Below are positions 17,133 to 25,032 of a stretch of DNA of 33,113 nucleotides, one piece after another. Numbering within the stretch: position 1 is the first letter of the stretch; each line of letters begins with the position of its first letter. The translations under genes were made by a program, and so were the position numbers. The notes below the pieces were generated by a model. That model made no database searches. It saw nothing but the letters and a program-made list of their open reading frames with translations, and was not told the DNA's origin. Origin of the DNA: Alphaproteobacteria bacterium (GTDB taxonomy: Bacteria > Pseudomonadota > Alphaproteobacteria > Micavibrionales > Micavibrionaceae); NCBI GenBank assembly GCA_030147745.1, contig JASBUS010000092.1:1-33113 (forward strand). Direction: 5' to 3'.

Positions 17133-17151
17133 TCAAATAATAATCATTCTC
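17133..17151. promoter_or_regulatory. Fur-box-like operator
   Basis: Matches the 19-base E. coli Fur consensus at 14 of 19 positions, including the whole core AATNATAATCATT apart from one central base. It overlaps the likely -35 region of the minus-strand Cys-motif gene and lies about 100 bases upstream of the plus-strand small gene. Confidence 0.6.
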
Positions 17152-17184
17152 AACTGGAAAAGTCAATCTAAAATTAGTGCCGTG

Positions 17185-17213
17185 TTGACATAACGGTGAG
17201 CGCTGTGTAAAAA
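17185..17213 (+). promoter_or_regulatory. Putative promoter for the 17252 gene
   Basis: Consensus TTGACA (17185-17190), 17-base spacer, then TAAAAA (17208-17213), four of six to the -10 consensus. The Fur-box match ends 33 bases upstream. Confidence 0.4.
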
Positions 17214-17251
17214 AACATTTAGATACAAAATAAATATTAGGGAGCGCCATT

Positions 17252-17590
17252 ATGGCAAGTTTATTCAAAAGAAATAAAGACGGAAAGACAGTGCTAAGCA
17301 GTATGTATAATGCGGCGGCAATTGTTCCTAAAGAATGCATCAAAGAAGGCAAAGAATTTGTAAAGTTATTTGATGGGAAGAAAAGCAGTTATTTGGATGG
17401 TGTGTTAAATCTAGATGGTGAAAAGAGATTGGACCGTAGTTTTGCAATTGTGACTTCGCCACTTTTCTTGAACACGGCGATTATAACCTCAGTTGTGGCT
17501 GCGCCCTGTATGGCGTTAACAAAAGGCGTTTTAGATCACTTATTAGCCGAAGAACAAAAACCGCCACAAAATAAATTTGATAAGATGTAA
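17252..17590 (+). CDS. Small hypothetical membrane protein
   Basis: The 112-residue product is basic at its N-terminus (K-R-N-K-D-G-K), with a single hydrophobic stretch (about 63-90) and a hydrophilic tail rich in Gln, Pro and Lys. A ribosome site AGGGAG lies about eight bases before the ATG, and a TTGACA-type promoter precedes it. The stop codon abuts the proC stop back to back with no terminator between them, so antisense read-through is possible. I do not recognise the family. Sharing a regulatory region with the Cys-motif gene is its only contextual clue. Confidence 0.65.
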   Translation: MASLFKRNKDGKTVLSSMYNAAAIVPKECIKEGKEFVKLFDGKKSSYLDGVLNLDGEKRLDRSFAIVTSPLFLNTAIITSVVAAPCMALTKGVLDHLLAEEQKPPQNKFDKM

Positions 17591-18439
17591 TTAAGCCTTA
17601 CCCAAGGCCTTACCGCGGGCTTCGGCGGCTTTGACGGTTGCGGTGAGGAGTTGTTCTAGATTGCCTTGCTCATTTTGCATCAATACTTTTAAACCAGCCT
17701 CGGTCGTGCCGCCGGGGCTTGTTACGTTTTTGCGTAGTGTCGTTGCGTCAACATCAGGCTGCGCCGCGGCGAGGGATGCTGCGCCAATCACTGTTTGACG
17801 GGCGAGGGTTGTGGCGCTGCTGTCATCAAAGCCCAAGGCTTTCGCGGCATTTGTAAGTGCCTCAATAAAATGGAATATATAAGCTGGGCCGCTACCAGAC
17901 ACGGCGGTGATAGCATCCATCTGCGTTTCATCATTAATCCAGATATATGCGCCAATCGCGCTAAGTAGTGCATTAACAGCGGACTTGCTGTCATCACTTA
18001 CGGATGGGGTCGCATAAGCGCCGCTCATACCCTGACCGATCGCGGCAGGTGTATTTGGCATCACGCGTATGAAAGGATGCGCCGCGCCGATATAAGCGGC
18101 AAAGAAAGCATGCGATAAGCCTGCCGCGACACTTAACACAGGCAGGGCATCAGGAATATGCGCGGAAATATCCGTCATTAAATCCGCCATGCCTTGTGGC
18201 TTAATGGCAAGGATCAGTAGGTCGCTTTGATTCAGATGATCGGCAAGGGCGCTAAAATCTGGCGCGAAATGAATTTGCCCATGCGCCATTAAATCATCAG
18301 CGAGGGGCTCATGGTTATAAATATAGGCTTGCTGTATGATATTTGCCTGTAGCCAGCCGCGTATCATTGCTCCACCCATATTGCCGCAGCCGATTAGTGT
18401 AATAGTCAACTTATCTGTGCGAGGCTGTGGGGTGATCAT
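17591..18439 (-). CDS. proC: Pyrroline-5-carboxylate reductase
   Basis: Last step of proline synthesis: NAD(P)H reduction of pyrroline-5-carboxylate. The 282-residue protein has the N-terminal Rossmann fingerprint L-I-G-C-G-N-M-G-G-A-M-I, the R-V-M-P-N-T-P-A segment and the C-terminal dimer/substrate block A-V-S-G-S-G-P-A-Y and T-S-P-G-G-T-T-E-A-G-L. The ATG at 18439 is preceded by TTGGAGC with GGAG about six bases away. It follows ybjN by 16 bases and is the distal gene of ubiK-ybjN-proC, an arrangement common in alphaproteobacteria. Confidence 0.96.
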   Translation of the reverse strand: MITPQPRTDKLTITLIGCGNMGGAMIRGWLQANIIQQAYIYNHEPLADDLMAHGQIHFAPDFSALADHLNQSDLLILAIKPQGMADLMTDISAHIPDALPVLSVAAGLSHAFFAAYIGAAHPFIRVMPNTPAAIGQGMSGAYATPSVSDDSKSAVNALLSAIGAYIWINDETQMDAITAVSGSGPAYIFHFIEALTNAAKALGFDDSSATTLARQTVIGAASLAAAQPDVDATTLRKNVTSPGGTTEAGLKVLMQNEQGNLEQLLTATVKAAEARGKALGKA

Positions 18440-18455
18440 AGTGCTCCAAATGGAT

Positions 18456-18965
18456 TTAAGCGTTACCTGCTGTAGCTAGATAGGCGAGGTTATAGTTTTC
18501 TTCACCGAATACGTGGCTTGACGCGTCGTCTTCTTTTTCAAGAACGGCATAAAGCTGCGCATAGTGTTTTTCACATGACAGAAGCGCAACTTCCATGATG
18601 TCGGCAAGGTAATCTGCGCCGTTAAAGCTGGTCATACCGCGCATGAAACATGCGTAGCGGAATGTTGGGCACAGTTGGTCTTGTGAAATTTCAAAGTGAC
18701 CAAGCCACATTTTGCTGTTAATCGCGCTAATGACTGACGCTGCATCGCTATATTGATATTGGCTATATTGAATATCAGTTTTGATCGACATTTGCAGCGC
18801 GCTGACTGATTCTTGCCATGTGAATTGCAAATCGTAATTGCCGTTATCGCCAGAAACCTGAAGCAAAATTTCATCTTCATTTAAGCGTTCGAAATCCCAT
18901 CCTTGTGCGTTTAGAATCTCTTCAACTGTGTTCATTGGGTTTTGGGCGTCGTCTAAAATATGCAT
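18456..18965 (-). CDS. YbjN domain-containing protein
   Basis: The 169-residue protein fits the YbjN family: N-terminal V-E-E-I-L-N-A-Q-G-W-D-F, a beta-rich middle, then the helical G-H-F-E-I-S and F-R-Y-A-C-F-M-R-G segments, resembling type III secretion chaperone-like folds. YbjN proteins are described as sensory or stress-related regulators with no defined biochemical activity. It sits between ubiK and proC, 30 bases after ubiK. Starts at 18965 and 18935 are both possible; neither has a strong ribosome site, and the longer one is kept. Confidence 0.85.
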   Translation of the reverse strand: MHILDDAQNPMNTVEEILNAQGWDFERLNEDEILLQVSGDNGNYDLQFTWQESVSALQMSIKTDIQYSQYQYSDAASVISAINSKMWLGHFEISQDQLCPTFRYACFMRGMTSFNGADYLADIMEVALLSCEKHYAQLYAVLEKEDDASSHVFGEENYNLAYLATAGNA

Positions 18966-18995
18966 CGGCGTATACTTTACTCTTTAGAATTGATG

Positions 18996-19253
18996 TTACT
19001 TCTTAACTTTTTTGCCTTGTTCTAAGGCTTCAATACGTTTGAGCATGTCTTCCTGCTCTTGACGCGTTTTAACCAGCATGGCTTCAACGCGGTCAAATTC
19101 ATCGCGGCGGACTAAATCCATACGTTTTAGGCGTTCTTCAACCCAACCACGCATGTCATCTTGAATTTGCTGGCGAAGACTATTGGCGATGCCTGCGGCA
19201 CTTCCTGCAGCTTTTGCAACACCATCCAGAAATTTAGAATCTGTGTTCAGCAT
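18996..19253 (-). CDS. ubiK: UbiK-type accessory factor (BMFP/YqiC family)
   Basis: The chosen 85-residue product has the YqiC/UbiK layout: an N-terminal amphipathic region (F-L-D-G-V-A-K-A-A-G-S-A), a middle helix, then a C-terminal coiled coil (V-R-R-D-E-F-D-R-V-E-A-M-L and L-K-R-I-E-A-L-E) and a lysine tail. UbiK assists ubiquinone biosynthesis complexes, and BMFP homologues associate with membranes. The open frame extends upstream to 19334, but those 27 residues run through the GCCGAGTC repeats and look non-coding; the ATG at 19253 starts the conserved part. It is divergent from hldD and leads the ybjN-proC unit. Confidence 0.85.
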   Translation of the reverse strand: MLNTDSKFLDGVAKAAGSAAGIANSLRQQIQDDMRGWVEERLKRMDLVRRDEFDRVEAMLVKTRQEQEDMLKRIEALEQGKKVKK

Positions 19254-19289
19254 ATTCGTTACTCGTCCGTCTTTAATAAATGAATGATG

Positions 19290-19391
19290 GACTCCTAACA
19301 TCCTCTGCCGAGTCTTTGCAAGCCGAGTCCGCAAATTAAATCTGTGGATAGTGTAAATAATTTTTGGGACTCGGCTTAACGCTGTGCATAA
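19290..19391. promoter_or_regulatory. GANTC and DnaA-box-like cluster with inverted repeat, between ubiK and hldD
   Basis: Four GANTC sites (19290, 19310, 19325 and 19368) fall within 83 bases. Two DnaA-box-like nonamers, each with one mismatch to TGTGGATAA or TGTGNATAA forms, lie at 19343-19351 and 19383-19391. An 11-bp perfect inverted repeat (19320-19330 with 19367-19377) encloses the first, and GCCGAGTC is also repeated directly at 19307 and 19322. This looks like a compound control region for one or both divergent units. Confidence 0.5.
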
Positions 19392-19477
19392 CTGCTTATT
19401 TGGGGCAGAAATTAACCAGCAGCCATGTTTATACTAGCGTACAGATTTTTAACGCTCCCCTTTGAGAGGATATAGTC

Positions 19478-20479
19478 ATGATTATTGTCACCGGTGGTGC
19501 AGGTTTTATTGGTTCAGTTTTAGTTGCCGCGCTTGAGCGTAAGGGCGTAGGCGATATTGTCGTTTGTGACTGGCTTGGTAGCGCTGACAAATGGAAAAAC
19601 ATTTCTAAACGCGCATTGCGTGATGTTGTGAAGCCAGAGAATCTTTTTGAATATCTAGATCAGCATAAGGGCGAGATTGAAGCCATCTTCCATATGGGTG
19701 CAATTTCATCAACAACGGAAAAAGACGCGGATCTGATCATCGAAACAAACTTCACCTTGCCACGTAATTTGTGGAAATGGTGTGGTGTGCATGATGTGCG
19801 TTTTATTTATGCATCATCAGCGGCAACATATGGCGGCGGTGAATATGGCTTTAAAGACGATGAACGCCCAGAAGGGTTAGAACAACTCCGCCCATTAAAT
19901 CCATATGGTTGGTCTAAGCATGTATTCGACCGCCGCGTATCCCGTTTGATCTATGAATCAGACAATGTGGTGCGTGAACCAATTCCACCACAATGGGTTG
20001 GCTTAAAATTCTTCAACGTTTATGGCCCGAATGAATATCATAAGGGTGACCAGATGTCGGTTGTCTGTAAACTGTTTGAACCTGTCATGGCGGGCGCCGC
20101 AGCGAAGCTATTTAAATCAGATCATCCTGAATATGGTGATGGCGGTCAATTGCGTGACTTCGTTTACGTGAAAGACTGTGTTGATGTTATGCTCTGGATG
20201 TATGACCACAAAGATGTCAGCGGTATTTTTAACGTGGGTACAGGTAAAGCGCGTAGCTTTAAAGACTTGGCTGTCAGTGTATTCAAAGCGGCGAACAAGC
20301 CAGAGAAAATAAACTACATCGATATGCCACAACAGCTAAAGGGCAAATATCAATATTTCACTGAAGCGGATATGACGAAATTGCGTGAAGTGGGTTACGA
20401 TAAACCGTTTACTGAACTTGAAGACGGTATCCGTGATTACGTACAGAATTATCTGTCATCTAAGGATCAATACGAATAA
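19478..20479 (+). CDS. hldD: ADP-L-glycero-D-manno-heptose 6-epimerase
   Basis: Converts ADP-D-glycero-D-manno-heptose to the L-glycero form, the precursor of LPS inner-core heptose. The 333-residue short-chain dehydrogenase fold shows T-G-G-A-G-F-I-G (5-12), the HldD-typical G-A-I-S-S-T-T-E-K-D, the catalytic Y-x-x-x-K as Y-G-W-S-K, and K-F-F-N-V-Y-G-P-N-E-Y-H-K. The D-Y-x-x-x-Y/F specificities of UDP-galactose epimerases are absent, supporting HldD. An insertion around P-I-P-P-Q-W-V-G-L appears in the family. The ATG at 19478 has GAGAGGA upstream. lgt follows after 20 bases, so an envelope operon hldD-lgt-midA-pgeF is likely. No other heptose genes are in the window. Confidence 0.93.
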   Translation: MIIVTGGAGFIGSVLVAALERKGVGDIVVCDWLGSADKWKNISKRALRDVVKPENLFEYLDQHKGEIEAIFHMGAISSTTEKDADLIIETNFTLPRNLWKWCGVHDVRFIYASSAATYGGGEYGFKDDERPEGLEQLRPLNPYGWSKHVFDRRVSRLIYESDNVVREPIPPQWVGLKFFNVYGPNEYHKGDQMSVVCKLFEPVMAGAAAKLFKSDHPEYGDGGQLRDFVYVKDCVDVMLWMYDHKDVSGIFNVGTGKARSFKDLAVSVFKAANKPEKINYIDMPQQLKGKYQYFTEADMTKLREVGYDKPFTELEDGIRDYVQNYLSSKDQYE

Positions 20480-20499
20480 ACGCGTTAGTGATATAAATC

Positions 20500-21294
20500 A
20501 TGATTGTAAATTTTCCTGATATTCATCCGGTCGCTTTTTCAGTATTCGGTCTGGATATTCGCTGGTATGCGCTTGCTTATCTCACGGGCTTTTTGCTTGG
20601 CTGGCAATATATCATTTATCTCACCAAAAAATTCGCACTCAATGTGGTCTTTACGAAAGAGATTATTGATGATTTCCTCGTTTGGGCGGTGCTCGGTGTC
20701 GTCTTAGGTGGACGTATTGGCTATGTATTGTTCTATAACTGGGCCTATTATGCTGATAACCCATTACAAGCTTTGCAGATATGGCAGGGGGGCATGTCTT
20801 TCCATGGTGGCTTAATTGGTATGTCCATCGCGATGCTCGCCTTTTGTAAGCTTAAACATCTATCGGTCCTGCGTCTTGCGGACTTCGTCGCGTGCGCCGC
20901 GCCGATAGGTTTATTCTTTGGCCGTTTAGCAAATTTCATTAATGGTGAATTATTCGGTCGCCCGACTAATGGCGAGTGGGGGATGATCTTTGGCTTTGTT
21001 GATAATCAACCGCGCCATCCTTCACAGCTTTATGAAGCAGGGTTGGAAGGGATTGTCTTGTTCCTCATTCTATTTGCTTGTGCGCGTTTAAAGCCAGTTC
21101 AGAAAGTCCCTGGTTTATTGGCGGCAATATTTTTGGCAGGTTACGGCGTCTTCCGTTTCATGGTTGAATATGTGCGTCAGCCTGATCCACAGATTGGCCT
21201 GTATTGGGATATGTTCTCTATGGGGCAGATTTTGAGTGGCTCGATGCTGCTTGCGGCAATACTCCTTGGCCTGATTTGTAAGGCGCGCGCGTGA
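20500..21294 (+). CDS. lgt: Prolipoprotein diacylglyceryl transferase
   Basis: Transfers diacylglycerol from phosphatidylglycerol to the lipobox Cys of prolipoproteins, in the inner membrane. The 264-residue protein is multi-spanning and shows the N-terminal I-R-W-Y-A-L-A-Y, the G-G-R-I-G-Y-V-L-F-Y motif, S-F-H-G-G-L-I-G (essential His) and the Lgt signature G-R-L-A-N-F-I-N-G-E-L-F-G-R. The C-terminal F-M-V-E-Y-V-R-Q-P is also typical. Its stop overlaps the midA GTG start by four bases. The lgt-midA-pgeF order is conserved in alphaproteobacteria. Confidence 0.96.
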   Translation: MIVNFPDIHPVAFSVFGLDIRWYALAYLTGFLLGWQYIIYLTKKFALNVVFTKEIIDDFLVWAVLGVVLGGRIGYVLFYNWAYYADNPLQALQIWQGGMSFHGGLIGMSIAMLAFCKLKHLSVLRLADFVACAAPIGLFFGRLANFINGELFGRPTNGEWGMIFGFVDNQPRHPSQLYEAGLEGIVLFLILFACARLKPVQKVPGLLAAIFLAGYGVFRFMVEYVRQPDPQIGLYWDMFSMGQILSGSMLLAAILLGLICKARA

Positions 21295-22397
21295 GTGATT
21301 TAGACACAATCATCAAAAACACAATTCGTCATGATGGGCCAATGGATTTAGCCCGTTATATGGATCTATGCTTAACCCATCCGCAATATGGTTACTATGT
21401 CACCCGTGACCCATTTGGTGGCGCGGGGGATTTTGTCACCGCGCCTGAAATTTCACAAATGTTTGGGGAAATGGTCGGCATGTGGCTTGCTTTGCTATGG
21501 CAAAATATGGGGCAGCCCGCGCGTTTGAACTTAATTGAATGTGGCCCTGGCCGCGGGACATTAATGGCGGATTTATTACGCGCCACGCGGCATGTTAATG
21601 GGCTGCATCAGGCCTTATCCATCACCTTCATTGAAAAAAGCCCGACATTAGCTCAAAAACAAGCGGCGGCCATCGATGCCGTTGGTTTTGACGGAACGCG
21701 GCGCTGGGCATCACATTTAAACGAAATTGCTGCGGATAGTGATTATGATGGCGCCCCCGCAGTGGTTATCGGCAATGAATTTATTGATGCACTGCCTATT
21801 CACCATTGCGTGCTAACCGACAAAGGCTGGATGGAGCGTGTCATCGGTTTAAGTGATGATGATAAGCTTCAATATGGTTTAATCCCTGCGCGCACGGAAT
21901 TAACGGATATAATCGCCGAGCGTAAAACCCCACCAGAACAAAATGAAATTATCGAAGTATCACCTGAACGCGATGCGTATATTCGGGACATATGCGCCTT
22001 TATCAAAACACGTAGCGGCGCAGCTTTATTTATCGATTACGGACATGATGTTGTGGATGCGGTCGGCGATACATTCCAAGCCATGCGCGACCATGCCTAT
22101 ACTGACCCACTTAAAAAGCCAGGCAGTGCGGATTTAACCTCACATGTTGATTTCTTCCGTGTGAAACAAGTGGCAACAGATGCAGGCTGCACGCCACAGG
22201 GCACAATGACCCAAGGAGATTTCTTGCATCACCTTGGCATCGGGCAGCGCGCACAGGCGCTTGTCCAAAATGCTGCAGCTGATAAAGCCGAAGATATTTA
22301 TAATGCCTATCAACGCCTAACCGCCAAGGATCAAATGGGCGAGTTATTCCGCGTGGTGGCATTTTCACATGGGGTAAATGGAGTGCCAATTTTATGA
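21291..22397 (+). CDS. Class I SAM-dependent methyltransferase, MidA/NDUFAF7 family
   Basis: Starts with GTG inside the end of lgt and ends with an ATGA overlap with pgeF, so all three are probably co-translated. The 368-residue protein has the MidA/NDUFAF7 N-terminus (G-P-M-D-L-A-R-Y-M-D and H-P-Q-Y-G-Y-Y), the D-F-V-T-A-P-E-I-S-Q-M-F-G motif, and the SAM-binding E-C-G-P-G-R-G-T-L. Later come F-I-D-Y-G-H and the T-S-H-V-D-F motif. The mitochondrial relative methylates an arginine of a Complex I subunit during assembly; the bacterial protein's target is inferred, not shown. The start and length fit the family. Confidence 0.92.
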   Translation: MSDLDTIIKNTIRHDGPMDLARYMDLCLTHPQYGYYVTRDPFGGAGDFVTAPEISQMFGEMVGMWLALLWQNMGQPARLNLIECGPGRGTLMADLLRATRHVNGLHQALSITFIEKSPTLAQKQAAAIDAVGFDGTRRWASHLNEIAADSDYDGAPAVVIGNEFIDALPIHHCVLTDKGWMERVIGLSDDDKLQYGLIPARTELTDIIAERKTPPEQNEIIEVSPERDAYIRDICAFIKTRSGAALFIDYGHDVVDAVGDTFQAMRDHAYTDPLKKPGSADLTSHVDFFRVKQVATDAGCTPQGTMTQGDFLHHLGIGQRAQALVQNAAADKAEDIYNAYQRLTAKDQMGELFRVVAFSHGVNGVPIL

Positions 22398-23188
22398 GTA
22401 ACTTAACCAAAATCGAATTACCGCAATTTAAAGCGCAGGATAATGCTTTCACCTATGGTTTCTTCGGTAAGAATGGCGGCGTCAGTCCCGCGCCATATGA
22501 TAGCTTGAATATCAGCTATCAATCAGGTGATAAGCCAAACCATATTCATGAGAACCGCCGCCGTATTGCGACGCAGTTAAATCGAGATTTAATGGAAATC
22601 TATACCGTTAAACAAGTCCATGGGCGTGATTGCCTTGTCGTGACGGGGGATTATGATAGCGAAAGCGAAGCGCCAGATGCAGATGCTTTGGTTACAGATC
22701 AACCCAATATGCCCATCGCGGTGATGACAGCGGATTGCGTACCAATACTTTTCGCCGCGCGTAAAAGCAATAACGCACCAGTTATCGGCGCAGCGCATGC
22801 AGGATGGGGCGGGGCGCTAAAAGGTATAATTGAATCGACCCTAGCCGCCATGCAGCATTTAGAAGCCGACTTAACCACTGTTCAAGCCTGCATTGGCCCC
22901 GCCATACAGAAAAAGAGCTATGAAGTCAGTATGGAATTCGCAGCGCCATTCCTTGATGGGGATGAAACATCCGAACGCTTTTTCAGTGAAGGACAAAACC
23001 CTGATAAGTTACAATTCGACTTACCAGCCTATGTGATGGCGCGTTTGGCTAAGGTAGGCGTAAAACAGATCTTTGATCTGGGGCTCGATACTTACAGCCT
23101 CAAGGATGATTTTTTCTCTTACCGCCGCGCCACACATGAAGGCCAAAGTGATTACGGCCGTCAAGCAAGCGTGATCATGATAAGATAA
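22394..23188 (+). CDS. pgeF: Peptidoglycan editing factor PgeF (YfiH, multicopper-like polyphenol oxidase family)
   Basis: The 264-residue protein has the family N-terminus (G-F-F-G-K-N-G-G-V-S) and the His-Cys-His zinc triad: V-K-Q-V-H-G (His76), T-A-D-C-V-P (Cys115) and A-A-H-A-G-W-G-G (His135). A later C-I-G-P-A-I and the terminal Y-R-R-A segment are also typical. YfiH-type proteins were named laccases, later found to remove L-Ser-containing muropeptide errors and to have purine nucleoside phosphorylase-type activity. It is the last gene of the coupled lgt-midA-pgeF block. The SemiSWEET gene follows after about 50 bases with its own ribosome site. Confidence 0.94.
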   Translation: MSNLTKIELPQFKAQDNAFTYGFFGKNGGVSPAPYDSLNISYQSGDKPNHIHENRRRIATQLNRDLMEIYTVKQVHGRDCLVVTGDYDSESEAPDADALVTDQPNMPIAVMTADCVPILFAARKSNNAPVIGAAHAGWGGALKGIIESTLAAMQHLEADLTTVQACIGPAIQKKSYEVSMEFAAPFLDGDETSERFFSEGQNPDKLQFDLPAYVMARLAKVGVKQIFDLGLDTYSLKDDFFSYRRATHEGQSDYGRQASVIMIR

Positions 23189-23239
23189 TCTTAACATCCG
23201 TGCTTTAAGCTTGCTCCTAAGATAGTGGAGTAAAGTGAC

Positions 23240-23539
23240 ATGGAATTAGAACTTATAGCTTTTTTAGCATCAACCATGGGTGTAGGTGGCTGCCTGCCGC
23301 AAATCATCAAAATTTTAAAAACCAAAGAAACAGAAGCCTTATCCTATAGTAAATATTTGATGGGCGTTGTCGCAGGTATTCTTTGGGTGGCATATGGTTT
23401 AATGGCGCCAGTTTATTCAATTGTATTTTGGAATAGCATTTCAACCGTTATGGCGATGACCGTTGTTGCCTTGAAATTCTATAATGAATTTGGCGCGCAT
23501 TTGCAGGCTGAAGTCTTGCTGAACAAACAAACTGAATAA
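23240..23539 (+). CDS. SemiSWEET-type sugar transporter (PQ-loop repeat)
   Basis: The 99-residue membrane protein carries three helices (about 4-22, 39-58, 62-82), the half-size SWEET fold that works as a dimer. The characteristic G-C-L-P-Q-I-I-K (Pro20-Gln21) is present, as is T-K-E-T-E-A-L-S-Y after helix 1 and W-V-A-Y-G in helix 2. SemiSWEETs carry small sugars such as sucrose or glucose by facilitated diffusion. A ribosome site GTGGAG precedes the ATG. The substrate is not deducible. It lies downstream of pgeF in the same direction and may be in the same transcript. Confidence 0.9.
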   Translation: MELELIAFLASTMGVGGCLPQIIKILKTKETEALSYSKYLMGVVAGILWVAYGLMAPVYSIVFWNSISTVMAMTVVALKFYNEFGAHLQAEVLLNKQTE

Positions 23540-23624
23540 AAGCGCTATACATTAAGGTAATATTTACATTTACCAGATAGTATAGGGCTTAGTTATATAG
23601 TACGAGGATATAAGGAGCGTAATC

Positions 23625-23810
23625 ATGAATTTAGTTGGGGCATTTGAACTTGGTGGGACAACACAGGCAACAGGCCTAGACCCGTATAACCCAATAACAC
23701 CAGATGTGAATGGCAATTGTTCGCCATCTGATGCTGTTATTATTCCAAAGGGTGATCCGACACGATCAACACAGGTTTATAGTAATTCAAAGTCTGGCTG
23801 TGGACTGTAA
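23625..23810 (+). CDS. Small orphan protein (61 residues)
   Basis: Supported by an AAGGAG ribosome site seven bases before the ATG, separation from its neighbours, and a perfect terminator 25 bases after the stop. The peptide is polar, rich in Gly, Asn, Pro, Ser and Thr, with two Cys (33 and 59), no membrane segment and no recognisable domain. I do not recognise it; codon use looks ordinary. Confidence 0.6.
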   Translation: MNLVGAFELGGTTQATGLDPYNPITPDVNGNCSPSDAVIIPKGDPTRSTQVYSNSKSGCGL

Positions 23811-23834
23811 TTAGAACAAACATTTAATTCGCAT

Positions 23835-23866
23835 AAAAGCTCTGCTCTGGCAGGGCTTTTCTTTTT
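23835..23866 (+). terminator. Rho-independent terminator
   Basis: An 11-bp stem (23835-23845 with 23850-23860, one G-U pair) with a four-base loop, then a T-rich tract to 23866. It ends the small-gene transcript before prs. Confidence 0.9.
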
Positions 23867-23952
23867 GTCTGATTCTTTGGTTGAATTTTTCTAATATATG
23901 CGTAATATCAGTTTTGTAATTTTGCGCGGAAATAGACATACAGGTCATGACA

Positions 23953-24888
23953 ATGAAACTGATTGCTGGTAATTCAAACCTTAGCCTTTCTCAGTCCATC
24001 GCCGAAGAGCTCGGCATTCCTCTAACAAACTCGACCATTAAACGGTTTTCGGATAATGAAATTTTCGTTGAAATTAACGAAAATATCCGTGGGGAAGACG
24101 CCTTTGTCATTCAGTCCACATCATTTCCTGCCAATGACAATTTAATGGAATTGTTGGTGATTATCGATGCTTTGCGCCGCAGTTCAGCTAAGCGTATTAC
24201 CGCGGTTATGCCATATTATGGCTATGCCCGTCAGGACCGCAAAACATCAGCACGTTCGCCAATTTCAGCTAAGCTTGTTGCGAATTTGATTACCTGCGCG
24301 GGTGCAAACCGCGTTTTGGCGATGGATTTGCATGCGGGTCAAATTCAAGGCTTCTTTGATATTCCGACCGATAATCTTATGTGTTCACCGGTCTTTATTC
24401 CTGACATGGAAACACAGCAAGGCCGCGGCGAAGATGTTTGTATCGTCAGCCCAGATGTGGGCGGCGTTGTCCGTGCGCGTGCATATGCAAAACGCCTTGG
24501 CGCATCTTTGGCTATTATTGATAAACGCCGTGAACATGCCAATGTATCTGAGGTCATGAATGTCATTGGTGATATTAAAGGCAAAAAATGTGTAATGGTT
24601 GATGACATCATTGATACGGCAGGCACATTGTGTAATGCCGCGGATGCCTTAATCGAAAAAGGCGCGGCTGAAGTGCATGCTTATGTTGTGCATGGCGTAT
24701 TGTCAGGCCCAGCCGTTGACCGCATTGAAAAGTCGGGTTTGTCGACTTTGGTGGTGAGTAACACCATTCAAGCGACAGATGCCATTAAAAACTCTTCAAA
24801 AATCCGTCAGCTCTCCGTTGCGCCGCTTATGGCAGAAGCCATTCGCCGCATCCACGAAGACCGCTCAATTTCGGTTTTGTTTAATTAG
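23953..24888 (+). CDS. prs: Ribose-phosphate pyrophosphokinase
   Basis: Makes PRPP from ribose-5-phosphate and ATP for purine, pyrimidine, His and Trp synthesis. Two nearby ATGs exist: 23947 lies only two bases after the AGG, so the second (23953, eight bases away) is preferred, giving 311 residues. Class I PRPP synthetase features are all present: [10 protein letters not shown], the flexible loop R-Q-D-R-K-T, the [11 protein letters not shown] segment and the PRPP site [10 protein letters not shown]. No operon partner is close; rplY follows after 144 bases. Confidence 0.96.
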   Translation: MKLIAGNSNLSLSQSIAEELGIPLTNSTIKRFSDNEIFVEINENIRGEDAFVIQSTSFPANDNLMELLVIIDALRRSSAKRITAVMPYYGYARQDRKTSARSPISAKLVANLITCAGANRVLAMDLHAGQIQGFFDIPTDNLMCSPVFIPDMETQQGRGEDVCIVSPDVGGVVRARAYAKRLGASLAIIDKRREHANVSEVMNVIGDIKGKKCVMVDDIIDTAGTLCNAADALIEKGAAEVHAYVVHGVLSGPAVDRIEKSGLSTLVVSNTIQATDAIKNSSKIRQLSVAPLMAEAIRRIHEDRSISVLFN

Positions 24889-24990
24889 TCTTACTTAACG
24901 GCTAAGGTTGCATTTAATTCTTGCATTTTTTATCTAAATGCTGTTTATTCACACGGCTTCTAAGATCCTATTGTCCCCCCTGGAGGTATA

Positions 24991-25009
24991 GAGGAGAAGC
25001 AAAATGTAA
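24991..25009 (+). promoter_or_regulatory. Start-stop element upstream of rplY
   Basis: GAGGAG (24991-24996), seven-base spacer, then ATG-TAA (25004-25009), a minimal initiation site followed at once by a stop. The genuine rplY start, with its own AAGGA, is 24 bases further on. This may be a ribosome-holding leader element or chance. Confidence 0.35.
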
Positions 25010-25032
25010 CCAAAGCAATAAAGGAAAAGACT

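Noticed and set aside
19254-19334. Upstream extension of UbiK
   Set aside because: It runs through the GANTC/inverted-repeat region and lacks family similarity.
19343-19391. Chromosomal origin of replication
   Set aside because: Only two imperfect DnaA boxes, no AT-rich unwinding element next to them and no origin-associated genes nearby; a promoter-level role is more economical.
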